From Aristolochia californica (lineage: Eukaryota > Streptophyta > Magnoliopsida > Piperales > Aristolochiaceae): 64,000 bases of DNA. Positions 14,397 to 25,431 of the stretch are shown here, in pieces. The stretch's first letter is position 1; every line of letters starts with the position of its first letter. The stretch covers positions 17,237,276-17,301,275 of the forward strand of contig JARWKL010000006.1 in the NCBI GenBank assembly GCA_029961685.1. The letters are read 5' to 3'. The notes beneath the pieces were generated by a model. That model searched no databases, was not told where the DNA came from, and was given only the letters and a program-made list of their open reading frames with translations. The translations under genes were made by a program, and so were the position numbers.

Positions 14397-15229
14397 ATGT
14401 GGTATTAGACAGGTCCACGCTCGGCGACTCCTCTTCTCCAGAGGACATATGTCAAGTGCTTTCAGACCTTCAACAATGATCCACTCTTCAAGGTACTGAA
14501 ATTACTAACATCCATAATACATTGCACACGCTGGAATCCTCTCTCCAAACAGGTTTCCGCCAACTTGCTGCAATTCAATCGCCAACGCCACCACCAGCCA
14601 TGAACTTTGAACCACAGGCAGTTCATCACCCACACTTCATGCCACCACTACCCCCACCTCTGCGCCAACAACCTATTCCCATGGCTACTCACGCACAAGG
14701 ACCAACTACGGTTCCCAGGTACTTTAAACTCAATTTTCCTACATATGATGGCTCTAAAGAACCTTTACTTTGGTTCACGAAATGTGAGCAATTTTTCTAT
14801 CATCAACAAATAGTGGATATCGACAAAGTTACACTGGTCACCTATCACCTGCTCGATGAAGTGCTCAGGTGGTTCCATCACTACCAAAATGTCCATTCCA
14901 CTCAGGATTGGCTACAGTTTAAACATGCTTGCCAGATGGGGTTTGGACCTCTAGCTAGTAGCAACCCAGTGGGGGAATTGATCAACTATAAACAAACTGG
15001 CACCTTAGAATTGTACCAAAAAATGTTCCAAGAAAGGTTGGCCCGAGCCAGTGAATTTGGTCCTCCTCACCTACATGTTCAGATTTTTAATGCTGGATTG
15101 ACTGAGGCGGTTAGATTGGAAGTGCAATTACTTGGTCCAACAGACTTGGACTCAACCATGAATTATGCCAGAGCTATGGAACAGAAACAAAGAGTTCTAA
15201 AAGAATCCTTAGGCCAAAAACCATTTTAG
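14375..15229 (+). pseudogene. Gypsy gag (capsid region), one in-frame stop
   Basis: The reading frame opens at ATG 14375 inside the 5' LTR, reads through the PBS, meets a TGA at 14477-14479 (as expected from CGA to TGA), and stays open to TAG at 15227. The N-terminal part is short and polar, then a proline-rich stretch (about 14580-14700), then the retrotransposon Gag core, recognisable from YFKLNFPTYDG, WFTKCEQFF, 'TYHLLDEVLRWFHHY' and the C-terminal 'EAVRLEVQLL' block. Gag forms the virus-like particle around the RNA. The zinc knuckle lies past the frame break, at about 15437-15480, and is damaged: CFNF and GHTY stand where CFNC and GHxC are expected. The break between gag and pol is near the homopolymer and CA run at 15311-15379. 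Confidence 0.85.
14400..14411 (+). other. Gypsy primer binding site (tRNA-Met type, degenerate)
   Basis: TGGTATTAGACA lies 3 bp after the 5' LTR. Plant LTR elements primed by initiator tRNA-Met carry TGGTATCAGAGC here; this copy differs at three positions. The site lies inside the gag reading frame. Confidence 0.7.
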
Positions 15230-15266
15230 AACAACAGAATATAGGGTACTGCACCTGGCCCACGTT

Positions 15267-16199
15267 TTGGCTCCTCTGCCCCTAACCGAGCATACTAGTC
15301 TACAAGTGTACCCCCCCCCCCCCCCCCCCCTCCCCCCCCCCCCCCCCCCCGCCCCCCACACACACACACACACACACACTCTTCCACGTAAATTTTTGAC
15401 TAAACAAGAAATGGAGGCTAGAAAGGCCAAGGGCCTATGTTTTAATTTTGATGAACAATTTCTTCCAGGACATACCTATAAACGTTTATTCAGTATTGAA
15501 CTTTGGAAAGAAGGTTCAGAAGAACTTCCTGAAAATGAATTTGTTGAAGAGGAACAACAACAACCAGAACTCTCCCTCCATGCCATGCATGGCCTGCGTA
15601 GTTCTAATACCATGCAGGTAAAGGCCAAGTTACACCACCTCATGCTACTTGCTTTAGTTGATTCTGGCAGCACACATAATTTTATCAATGAGCCCACAAC
15701 GAAACAATTGGGATTGGAAATTCAACAGCAATGGGGTCTCTCAGTTTCAGTGACCAATGGGGTTAAAATTGCCAGTGTGGGGTTATGTGCAAACACCCCT
15801 TTTATCATTGAGGTACATTCATTTCAGGCGGACTTACTGGTCATTCCTTTGTCAGGATTTGATTTGGTGCTCGGGGTCAAATGGCTTCAGTTATTAGGCC
15901 CTATATTGTGGGATTTTCAGGCTCGGACTATGACATTTATAGCACAACAGGGCCAAATTACATTACAGGGTATTGTGGCACAAGTACCTAACGTACTTCA
16001 CACTTTACAACTTCAGAACACTGGTGATTGTCAGTTACCTCCTTTACTTACAACATTTGCAGATTTATTTAATGACCCTATGGGTCTACCACCAGTGCGT
16101 CACTGTGATCACCGTATTCATTTGAAGTTGGGAACCAATCCAGTAGTGGTGCCCCCTTATCGTTACCCACATATACAGAACGATGAAATAGAAAGATAG
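15267..16199 (+). pseudogene. Gypsy zinc-knuckle remnant and aspartic protease
   Basis: An open frame from about 15267 to a TAG at 16197-16199. After the low-complexity run comes FLTKQEMEARKAKGLCFNF, the remnant of the nucleocapsid knuckle. The retropepsin follows, with catalytic LALVDSGSTHNFI at about residues 127-139, and its second half 'LVIPLSGFDLVLGVKWL' (the F/Y-D-x-x-L-G-x-x-W-L signature). The end holds the start of the RT linker, 'LPPVRHCDHRIHLK'. The protease would cut the Gag-Pol polyprotein. Its active-site triad is intact. The frame continues past the TAG directly into RT, so the stop is a nonsense mutation. Confidence 0.88.
15311..15379 (+). repeat. Poly-C and (CA)n low-complexity run in the gypsy gag-pol junction
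   Basis: Two C runs of about 20 and 19 separated by one T, then G, C6 and about eleven CA repeats. In one frame it reads as polyproline followed by His-Thr repeats. It lies between the Gag core and the zinc knuckle, where a short linker is expected, so most of it is probably an expansion. Runs this long are prone to length error. Confidence 0.9.
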
Positions 16200-16202
16200 T
16201 GC

Positions 16203-17342
16203 ATGAATATCCTCGCTCAGGGAGTGATCCAGCCCAGTTGGTCTCCCTTCTCCTCACCTGTTTTACAGGTATGCAAAAAGGATAAATCATGGAGGTTTTG
16301 TGTTGACTATAGGAAACTCAATTTGAAGACAATTAAAGACAAGTTTCCCATTCCAGTGGTAGACGAGTTGCTGGATGAGTTACATGGTGCTATGATTTTT
16401 ACCAAGTTAGATTTGAAATCGGGCTATCATAAAATTAGAGTTCACCTGGTAGATGTGGAGAAGACTACGTTCCGCACGCACCATGGTCATTTCAAGTCCC
16501 TCGTCATGCCCTTCAATCTCTCCAATGCACCCTCCACCTTTCAGGCCCTCATGAATGAGGTATTTTCCTCGCTTCTGTGCAACTATGTGTTAGTATTTTT
16601 TTATGACATCCTGGTCTATAGTAAAAATTGGGTCGAACATCTCCAACACCTACATCAGGTATTTACCATTCTACGCTCTCATCATTTGGTTTTGAATAGA
16701 TCCAAATGTTCTATGGGCACCTCTGAAGTGGCATATTTGGGCCACGTCATATTAGCTATGGGCGTGAAAGTTGACCAGAGCAAGATACAAGCAGTAACAG
16801 ATTGGTCTCCTCCCACCTCCCTCGCAGCATTAAGGGGATTTTTGGGCCTAGCAGGATATTACAAAAAATTTATCCAATCTTATGGCCAGATAGTAGTACC
16901 ACTCAACAACCTTCTCAAAAAACATGCATTCAACTGGTCTTCTTCAACGGATCAGGCTTTTCAGCTGTTAAAGGAGGCCTTAGCCTTAGTGCCTGTACTA
17001 CAACTACCAGATTTTGATGAAGACTTTGTGGTGGAATGTGATGCATCCGGTGGAGGTTTAGGGGCTGTGTTACAACAATTGGGAGACCCCATTGCTTATT
17101 TCAGCCGCCAGTTGGGACAACACCACCACAAATTAGTTGCATATGAGAGGGAATTGATTGGGTTTGCCAAGGTTGTCCAACATTGGCAACCTTATCTATG
17201 GAGACGACCATTTCTCATTCATACAGATCATTGTAGCCTCATGTATCTTCTTGAACAATGCCTCACCACATCACCACAGCAGCATTGGTTAACTAAACTC
17301 ATGGGCTTTAATTTTACTGTTCAACATAAGCCAGGTAGTTAG
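16203..17342 (+). pseudogene. Gypsy reverse transcriptase and RNase H
   Basis: Continues the protease frame after one stop. RT blocks in order: LAQGVIQPSWSPFSSPV, WRFCVDYRKLN, FTKLDLKSGYHKIRV, the 'VMPFNLSNAPSTFQ' block, then FFYDILVYS at about residues 132-140. The palm motif normally has two adjacent Asp; here the first is Tyr, so polymerase activity should be lost. Also N for G in MPFGL. RNase H follows with VVECDASGGGLGAVLQQ and AYFSRQL, and ends HKPGS before a TAG at 17340-17342 that replaces the usual Glu. The reading continues 'NLGADALSHWD' after the stop. This enzyme would copy element RNA into cDNA. Confidence 0.9.
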
Positions 17343-18894
17343 AATTTGGGGGCTGATGCTTTGTCTCATTGGGACATTCCAAACCCACATGTTTATGCTA
17401 TCAGCAATCCACATTCACTTTTTCTCGATTCTATTCATGAGGAAACATCAATATCCGGAACTTATTTCATTATATCAGGATATTCAGCAGGGGACAATAG
17501 CTCATCACTGGACGATTCACGATCGTCTTATACTCTACAAAAACAAGATTTTTATGCTTCAAACATCCCCACTTCTTCCCACCATTTTGTCTTCTATCCA
17601 TGATAGCACACATGAGGGTCGACAGAAAACATATGTCCGAATCAGTCTGGAATTTTATTGGAAGGGCATGAACAACACGATTGCTGATTATGTAGCTGCT
17701 TGTCAGATTTGTCAATGAAACAAGGCCGAATCTTTAAGTCATCCCAGCCTACTACAACCTCTGCAACTACCGTCTCAAATATGGTCTGACATTTCAATGG
17801 ACTTCATTGATGGCGTTCCCACTTCATCCGATAAATCAGTGATATTCGTTGTGGTTGATCATTTTTCAAAATATGGTCACTTCATCGCTTTGGAGCATCC
17901 ATATACTACTGCTCAGGTCGCTCAGTTATTTATGGACCACATTGTCCAATTACACGGAATTCCCACATCCATTATCAGTGATAGGGATGCTATTTTTATC
18001 AATATCTTTTGGAAGGAATTATTCAAATTACAGGGCACCCAATTGGCATTTTCTTCTGCATATCATCTGCAGACTGATAGACAAACCGAGGTTGTCAATC
18101 GCATGATTGAAATGAATCTTCGTTGTTTTGTGGGGGACTCACCTAAACAGTGGGAGAAGTGGCTTTCCTGGGCAGAATTTTGCTATAACACCTCTTACCA
18201 CACCGCACTGAGAACTACTTCTTTCAGGGTAGTTTATGGCAGAGATCCACCTCGTCTATTACCATATGAACCAGGGGCATCCAAAGTCTTCACTTTGGAC
18301 CAAGTGTTAGCTGAAAGAGACGCTATGCTCACTGAGGTACGTACTCATCTCCAAGTGGTCCAACACTCTATGAAGCTCTATTATGATAAGAAGCACCGTG
18401 AGGTATCTTATTCCCCCAGAGACTATGTGTGGTTAAAGCTTCAACACTACCGCCAGCTGTCCCTAACTACCTCCAAGCACCATAATCTTTCTCCAAAATA
18501 TTATGGTCCATTTCAGGTGTTGGACCAAATTGGCCACGTGGCCTGCCGCATGTAGCTACAAACCGAGGCAAAGATACATAATGTATTTCACGTATCCCAA
18601 TTGAAGCCATTCCAGGGTGACTCACCCCTACTGCACACTCCTTTGCCACCACTCCATGAGGACAAAGTCCTTTCTACTCCATTTCAGGTGTTGAAAGCAT
18701 GCCACATTCAAGGCGATTGGGAAATTCTCGTCCGGTGGGCCGATGTAGACCCTAGTGACACGACATGGGAGCCATTATCAGCATTTCGACTTCTCTATCC
18801 TTCCTTTGAGCTTGAGGACAAGCTCTTTCTCCGAGAGGGGGGTGATGTTATCGACTCTATAGCATCACGAGTTACCAGTAGGCGTAGGAATTAA
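17343..18894 (+). pseudogene. Gypsy integrase with C-terminal chromodomain
   Basis: The frame changes at about 17440-17600. The integrase zinc finger is visible (H-x3-H as HDSTH, then CQICQ at about 17700-17715) and is followed by a TGA at 17716. The catalytic core shows all three acidic residues of DD35E: VVVDHFSKYGHF, 'ISDRDAIFIN' and TDRQTEVVNR. TAG at 18553 splits off the tail, which reads on as 'IHNVFHVSQLKPF' and then a chromodomain with GDWEILVRWADVDPSDTTWE. Chromodomains can steer integration to marked chromatin, which fits the heterochromatic target seen here. The final codons (to TGA-independent end at TAA 18892-18894) lie inside the 3' LTR. Confidence 0.9.
18833..18845 (+). other. 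Gypsy polypurine tract
   Basis: GAGAGGGGGGTGA immediately precedes the 3' LTR start TGTTATCG. It would prime plus-strand DNA synthesis. It also codes for part of the pol C-terminus. Confidence 0.85.
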
Positions 18895-19250
18895 TTAATG
18901 AGATCTTCAATTTTCATGTAATTGATTTTGGTTTGGTTTGGTTTAGAATTTATTTGGCTTGAACAATGGACCCAAGGGTCTGAATTGTATTTGGCGTCCT
19001 CAACCCTATTTAAGGGGACAACTAGGTTAATGAAGGTTAGCAATTGAGTCTACTTTAGCCTAGAGTAAATTAATTAAACAGGTCGAGAGCTCCTTCAAGC
19101 TCTCTCCCATTTTCCCCAATTCCTTTTCCAAAATTTCATTTCCGAAATTTTTCTTCAGCACTCCATCAATATACCTTAACGTCAAGCAAGTAGTGGAAGG
19201 AAGAGAAGAGAGGAGGGTGACAAGATCCATGGCTCGTGAAGATCCTAACA
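18846..19250 (+). repeat. Gypsy 3' LTR
   Basis: 405 bp, TGTTAT...CTAACA, homologous to 14000-14396. It has an 8-10 bp insertion near its start (after AGCATCA) relative to the 5' copy. Divergence from the 5' LTR is clearly greater than that between the two copia LTRs by eye, suggesting the gypsy insertion is the older of the two. Confidence 0.93.
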
Positions 19251-21873
19251 TATGCGTTTTGTAAATTAGGCAAAAAGTGTGTTGTTTGGCTCAGCTAAAT
19301 ATCCCACTGGACGTTAACTTGAGAGTTTTAATTTTTCAACTCTTTCAAAATTTTGGACTATTAGAGAATTTGCATGTTCAACATGTTTCAGGCTTGCATA
19401 TCCACCACATTTAAAACTCACATAAACTCTAAAATTTTCATTTCATTGTGAGCTATTTGCCTTTCTTTTTGTTTACGAGAAAAATGGGAGTGTGAAAACA
19501 CAAGTTTGGATTTGAAAAAAAATTCAACATCCAAAATGGAAATGCAAAAATTCTGAGAGAGATAATTCCAAAAAGTATATGTGATTTTTAAGGATTGTAA
19601 ACTCTTTTAGATTTTTACATATTGGGTTTTGCAATCATCGGAAGAGGTGGGGTGAGGCATTTTTAACTGAGTGTTGACTCCCAAACCATAAGTCATTTCT
19701 AACAAAAAATATAGCCATTACACCTCATTAATCAATCAAAACATTTATGATGATCTATGATTGTTAGGTCTGCTTTTTGTAAAATAGGCAAAAACTGGGT
19801 TGTTTTGCTCAGGTTAAAATCTCACCGAACGTTAACTTAAGAATTTAATTTTTTCTACTCCTTGAAATTTTTGGATCATTAGGTTATTTGCATCTTCAAC
19901 ATGTTTTAGGCTTGCATATCCACCACAATTAAAACATGTTAGGATCAATTAGAAATCTCTTTCTTATAAAATTCTACCAAACTATTGGGGGTTGTACCAG
20001 TGGAATTTCCCAAACATGGATAACAAAACTTTGGTGTTCATTTTTATTGCGTGAAATAATTTTCTCACTTAAAGTTATTATAGTTTTCAATTTTTTGCAT
20101 ACATAAATTCTAAAATTTTCATTTTGTTGTGATCTATTTGCCTTATCTTTTTGTTTACGAGAAAAATGGGGAAGTGAAAACTCAAGTTTGGATTTGAAAA
20201 AAAATTGAACATCCAAAATGGAAATGCACAAATGCTGAGAGAGATAATTTATAAAAGTATCTATGATTTTTAAGGATTGTAAACTCGTTTAGTTTTTTAT
20301 ATATTGGGTTTTGCAATCATCGGAAGAGGGGGGGCAACATTTTTAACTGTTTGTTGAATCCCAAACCATAAGTCATTTCCAACAAAAATTATAGCCGTTA
20401 CACATCATTAATCGATCAAAACATTTACGATGATCTATGAGTGTTAGGTCCGCTTTAAGTAAAATAGGCAAAAAGTGGGTTGTTTGGCACTGGTAAATAT
20501 CCCATCGGACTTAACTTGAGAATTTAATTTTTTATACTCCTCAAAATTTTTGGATTATTAGGTCCCTTACATCTTCACCTCATTTCAGGCATGCATATCC
20601 ACCACATTTAAAACATGTTAGAATCAATTAGAAATTTCTTTCTTATAAAATTCCACCTAGCTATTAGGGTTGATAACAAAACTTTGGAGTTCATTTTTAG
20701 TGCGTGAAATAATTTCTTCACTTGGATTTATTTTAGTTTTCAAATTTTTGCATACATAAAATCTAAAATTTTCATTTTGTATTGATCTATATGCCTTATC
20801 TTTTTGTTTACGAGAAAAATGGAAGAGTGAAAACTCAAGTTTGGATTTTAAAAAAAATTGAACATCTAATATGGAAATGCACCAATGTAGAGAGAGATAA
20901 TTCCAAAAAGTAACTGTGATTTTTAAGGATGGTAAACTCTTTTAGTTTTTTACATATTGTGTTGTGCAATCATCGGAAGAGGGGGGCGGGGGGTGTGAGG
21001 TATTTTTTACTGAGTGTTGACTCCCAAACCATAAGTCATTTCTAATAAAAATTATCGCCATTACACATCATTAATCGATCAAAATATTTACGATGATCTT
21101 TGATTGTTAGGTCCAATTTTTGTAAAAAATGAAAAAAGTGGGTTGTTTTACTCTGGTAAATATCTCACCGCTCGTTAACTTGAGAATTTAATTTTTTCTA
21201 CTTCTTTAAATTTTTGGATCATCAGGTCATTTGCATCTTCAACATGTTTCAGGCATGCATATCCACCACATTTGAAACATATTAGGATCAATTAGAAATC
21301 TCTTTCTTATAAAATTCCACTAAGTTATTACGACTTGTACTAGGGTAATTTGCCAAACAAGGAAAACAAAACCTTGGCGTTCATTTTTAGTGAGTGAAAT
21401 AATTTTCTTCACTTATATTTATTATAGTTTTCAATTCTTTGCATACACAAACTCTGAAATTTTCATTTTGTTGTGATCAATTTGCCATCTTCAACATGTT
21501 TTAGGCATGCATATCCACCTCTTTTAAAACATTTTAGGATCAATTAGAAATATCTTTCTTATAAAATTCCACCAAGCTATTAGGGGTTGTGCTAGTGGAA
21601 TTTCCCAAACATAGATAACAAAACTTTGGTGTTCATTTTTTGTGCGTGAAATAATTTTCTTAACATACATTTATTATAGTTTTCAATTTTTTGCATACAT
21701 ATACTCTAAATTTTTCATTTTGTTTTGAACTATTTGCCATATCTTTTTGTTAACAAGAAAAATGGGAGAGTAAAAACTCAAGTTTGGATTTGAAAAAAAA
21801 TTGAACATCCAAAATGGAAATGCACAAATGCTGAGAGAGATAATTCCTAAAAGTATATGTGATATGTAAGGAT
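19251..21873 (+). repeat. Satellite array between the gypsy element and the inversion point
   Basis: Continues the left-arm orientation and register. It begins with the third copy of the short subtype S monomer (about 19272-19790), followed by the same subtype order as after copies 1 and 2 (TTAAGTAAAA at about 20456, GATCTATATGCC at about 20785). A small deletion occurs at about 20670 and a larger one at 21487, where TTTGCC is joined directly to ATCTTCAACATG. No gene is visible. Confidence 0.93.
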
Positions 21874-21874
21874 C
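21871..21874. other. Inversion junction in the satellite array
   Basis: Left of this point monomers read GAGAGAGATAATTC...; right of it the reverse complement, CTCTCACAACATTTATGC, begins. The two arms share 2 bp (AT) at the join, and a spacer of about 31 bp separates GAGAGAGAT (21832-21840) from ATCTCTC. The neighbouring monomers belong to different subtypes, so this is not a simple perfect fold-back. Confidence 0.85.
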
Positions 21875-24800
21875 TCTCACAACATTTATGCATTTCCATT
21901 TTGGATGATAAATTTTTTTTCAAATCCAAACTTGAGTTTTCACTCTCCCATTTTTCTCGTAACCAAAAAGATAAGGCAAATAGATGACAAAGAAATTGAA
22001 ATTTTAAGAGTTTATGTATGCAAAAAATTGAAAACTATAATAAATGTAAGTGAAGAAAATTATTTCACGCACTAAAAATGAACACCAAAGTGTTGTTATC
22101 CATGTTAGGGAAATTCCACTAGTACAACCCCTAATTGCTTGGTGGAATTTTATATGAAATAGATTTCTAATTGAGTCCTAACATGTTTTAAATGTGGTGG
22201 ATATGCATGCCTGAAACATGTTCAAGATGCAAATGACCTAGTGATCCAAAAATTTCAAGGAGTAGAAAAAATTAAATTCTTAAGTTAACGTGCGGTGGGA
22301 AATTTATCTGAGCCAAACAACCCACTTTTTGCTTATTTTACAAAAAGCGGACCTAACTATCATAGATCACCATAAATGTTTTGATCGATTAATGATGTGT
22401 AAAGACTACAAGTTTTGATTGAAAGGACTTATGGTTTGGGACTACACACTTAGTTAAAAATGCATCGCCCACCCTCTTCCGATGATTACAAAACTCAATA
22501 TATAAAAAACTAAAAGGGTTTACCATCCTTAAAAATCACAGATACTTTTTTGAATTATCTTTTATAGAATTTGTGCATTTCCATTTTGGATGATAAATAT
22601 CTTTTCAAATCCAAACTTGAGTTTTCACTCTCCCATTTTTCTCGTAAACAAAAAGAAAAGACAAATAGATCACAAAAAAATGAAATTTTCAGAGTTTATG
22701 TATGCAAATAATTTATAACTATAATAAATGTAAGTTTTGAAAATTATTTCACACACTAAAAATGAACATTAAAGTTTTGTTTTCCATGTTACGGTAATTC
22801 CACTAGTACAACCCCTAATTGCTTGGTGGAATTTTATAAGAAAGAGATTTCTAATTGAGTCCTAACATGTTTTAAATGTGGTGGATACGCATGCCTGAAA
22901 CATGTGGAAGATCCAAAAGACCTAGTGATCCAAAAATTTCGAGTAGAAAATATTAAATTCTCAAGTTAACGTGTGGTGGGATACACCAGAGCCAAACAAC
23001 CCACTTTTTGCCTATTTTACAAAAAGCGGACCTAACAATCATAGATCATCGTAAAAGTTTTGAACGATTAATGATGTTTAATGGCTATAATTTTTGTTAA
23101 AAATGACTTATGGTTTGGGAGTCAACCTTTAGCTAAAAATGTCTCACCCCCCTCTTCCGATGAATGCAAAACCCAATATATAAAAAACTAAAAGAGTTTA
23201 CAATCCTTAAAAATCACATATATGTTTTGTAATTATCTCTCTCAGCATTTGTGCATTTCCATTTTGGATGTTCACTTTTTTTTCAAATCTAAACTTGAGT
23301 TTTCACTCTCCCATTTTCTCGTAAACAAAAAGATAAAGCAAATAGATCATAATAAAATGAAAATTGTAGAGTTTACGTATGCCTATAACAAATGTAAGTG
23401 AAGAAAATTATTTCATGCACTAAAAATGAACACCAAAGTTTTGTTATCCATGTTAGGGAAATTCCACTAGTACAACCTCTTGTAGCTTGGTGGAATTTTA
23501 TAAGAAAGAGATTTCTAATTGATGCTAACATGTTTTAAATGTGGTGGACATGCATGCCCAAAACATGTTGATGATGCAAATGACCTAATGATCCAAAATT
23601 TTCAAGGAGTAGAAAAAATTAAATTCTCAAGTTAACGTGAGGTGGGATATTTACAAGAGCGAAACTACCAAATTTTTGCCTATTTTACAAAAAAGCAGAC
23701 CTAACAATCATAGATCATCGTAATTGTTTTGATCGATTAATGATGTGTAACGGCTATAATTTGTTTTAGTTATGACTTATGGTACGGGAGTCAACACTCT
23801 GTTAAAAATGCTTTGCTCGCCCTCTTCCGGTGATTGCAAAACCCAATATATAAAAATCTAAAAAAGTTTACAATACTTAAAATTCCCAGATACTTTTTGG
23901 AATTATCTTTCACAACATTTGTGCATTTCCATTTTGGATGTTCAATTTTTTGTTCAAATCCAAACTTGAGTTTTCACTCTCCCATTTTTCTCGTAAACAA
24001 AAAGATAAGGTAAATACATCACAACAAAATTAAAATTTTAGAGTTTATGTATTCAACCTAATGATCGAAAAATTTCGAGTAAAAAAAAATGAAATTCTCA
24101 AGTTAACGTGCGGTGGGATATTTACCAGAGCCAAACAAAACACTTTTTGCCTATTTTAAAAAAAGTGGACCTAATAGTCATAGATAATAGTAAATGCTTT
24201 ATCGATTAATGATGTGTAACAGCTATAATTTTTGTTAGAAATTACTTATGGTATGGGAGTCAACACTCAGTTAAAAATTCCTCCCCCCCCCCCCCCCCCC
24301 CCCTTCTGATGAATGCAAAACCCAATATATAAAAAACTAAAAGACTTTTCAATCCTTAAAAGTCACAGATACTTTTTGGAATTATCTCTCTCAATATTTG
24401 TGCATTTCCATTGTGGATGTTCAATTTTTTTTAAATCCAAACTTGAGTTTTCACTCTCCCATTTTTCTCGTAAACAAAAAGATAAGGCAAATAGATCACA
24501 ACAAAATGAAAATTTTAGAGTTTATGTATTCAAAAAATTGAAAAATATAATAAATTTAAGTGAAGAAAATTATTTCACGCACTAAAAATGAACACCAAAG
24601 TTTTGTTATCTATGTTAGGGAAATTCCACTAGTACAACCCCTAATTGCTTGGTAGAATTTTTTAAGAAAGAGATTTCTAATTGCGTCCTAACATGTTTTA
24701 GATGTGGTAGATATGCATGCCTGAAACATGTTGAAGATGCAAATGACCTAGTGATCCAAAAATTTCGAGTAGAAAAAATTAAATTCTCAAGTTAACGTGC

Positions 24801-25010
24801 GGTGGGAAATTTATCAGAGCCAAACAACCTACTTTTTGCCTATTTTACAAAAAGCTGACCTAACTATCATAGATCATCATATATGTTTTGATTGATTAAT
24901 GATGTGTAACTGCTATAATTTTTGTTAGAAATGAGTTATGATTTGGGAGTCAACACTGAGTTAAAAATGCCTCGCCCACCCTCTTCCGATGATTGCAAAA
25001 CTCAATATAT
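21874..25010 (-). repeat. Satellite array, right arm, first part
   Basis: The same monomer as the left arm but reverse complemented. Many monomers share the variant TCCATGTTAGGGAAATTCC with AATTGAGTCCTAAC (about 22100, 22800 and 24620); one at about 23460 carries CAACCTCTTGTAGCTTGG. At about 24050 a monomer lacks about 230 bp (TATTCAA joined to CCTAATGATC). A C21 run lies at 24283-24303. No gene is visible. Confidence 0.93.
25006..25010. other. Copia target site duplication, left copy (TATAT)
   Basis: TATAT precedes the LTR end TGTAGAATTT and is repeated at 30855-30859. Removing the element and one copy restores the satellite sequence CAATATATAAAAAACTA. Confidence 0.9.
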
Positions 25011-25413
25011 TGTAGAATTTAGGAACTCATGAAATGAACATTAGATCAACAAGAAAGAAGAAGAAGAAGAAGAAGAAGAAGAAGAGAGAAGGAGAAGAGT
25101 AGAAGAAGAACGTGGAGGAAGAGACTTTGGATTAAGGGAGAAGAGGGTTGTGTCAAAAAAAAAAAAGAGGGCTGGACGAATTTGTGGATAAAGAGGAGAG
25201 TGCTTCAATGCCCTACCTCTTAGCCAATGGCTTTATTTATAGTTTTACAATAACCTTAGGGCTACAAGTTGATAAAACAAAAGACATAAAAGAAACACAT
25301 ATTTACACTTCTATGCCATCTTTATGGAAAGTACCATATTTTACACATATGCCACTCCTTTGACGTGTGGGCTTCTTGTCTTGAGCTTGTGGGCTTGAGC
25401 CCATCTTCCAACA
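25011..25413 (-). repeat. Copia 3' LTR
   Basis: 403 bp, ends TG...CA (TGTTGG...CTACA on the minus strand). A purine-rich GAA run lies at about 25049-25085, longer than in the 5' LTR. TTTATTTATA (about 25231-25241) is also in the other LTR. Confidence 0.93.
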
Positions 25414-25430
25414 CTCCCCCTCAAGCTGGA
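25414..25430 (-). other. Copia polypurine tract
   Basis: On the minus strand, TCCAGCTTGAGGGGGAG lies directly against the 3' LTR start TGTTGGAAG. Such a tract primes plus-strand synthesis. Confidence 0.85.
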
Positions 25431-25431
25431 G

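Larger units (their letters stand above)
14000..19250 (+). mobile_element. Ty3/gypsy chromovirus LTR retrotransposon, inserted in satellite, decayed
   Basis: Complete in structure: 5' LTR, PBS, gag, protease-RT-RNase H-integrase-chromodomain, PPT and 3' LTR, about 5.25 kb. It interrupts a satellite monomer between GGTCCGC and TTTTGTAAA, and the monomer resumes in register after the element. The flanking 5 bp are TCCGC on the left and TATGC on the right, a plausible target duplication with two later changes. The LTRs begin TGTTAT and end CTAACA and differ at many positions. The domain order PR-RT-RH-INT with a C-terminal chromodomain places it among the chromoviruses; I cannot assign the clade (Tekay, Reina, Galadriel or CRM) by eye. 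Several stops and at least two frame changes make it non-autonomous. Confidence 0.95.

Noticed and set aside
14239..14448. Minus-strand frame across the gypsy 5' LTR end
   Set aside because: Antisense to the LTR and gag start; no similarity to a known protein and not kept in full in the 3' LTR.
21560..22150. Long perfect palindrome or foldback transposon at the inversion
   Set aside because: The arms differ too much (different subtypes, several indels) and lack terminal repeats or a target duplication typical of a transposon.
24313..24585. 90-codon open frame as a gene
   Set aside because: It lies wholly within the satellite monomer, is broken in most copies by stops or indels, has no recognisable domain and no separate promoter. 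Treated as a by-product of the repeat.
25040..25095. GAA repeat as a separate microsatellite locus or coding acidic stretch
   Set aside because: It is part of the copia LTR and present in both LTRs with different lengths; no separate feature is needed.
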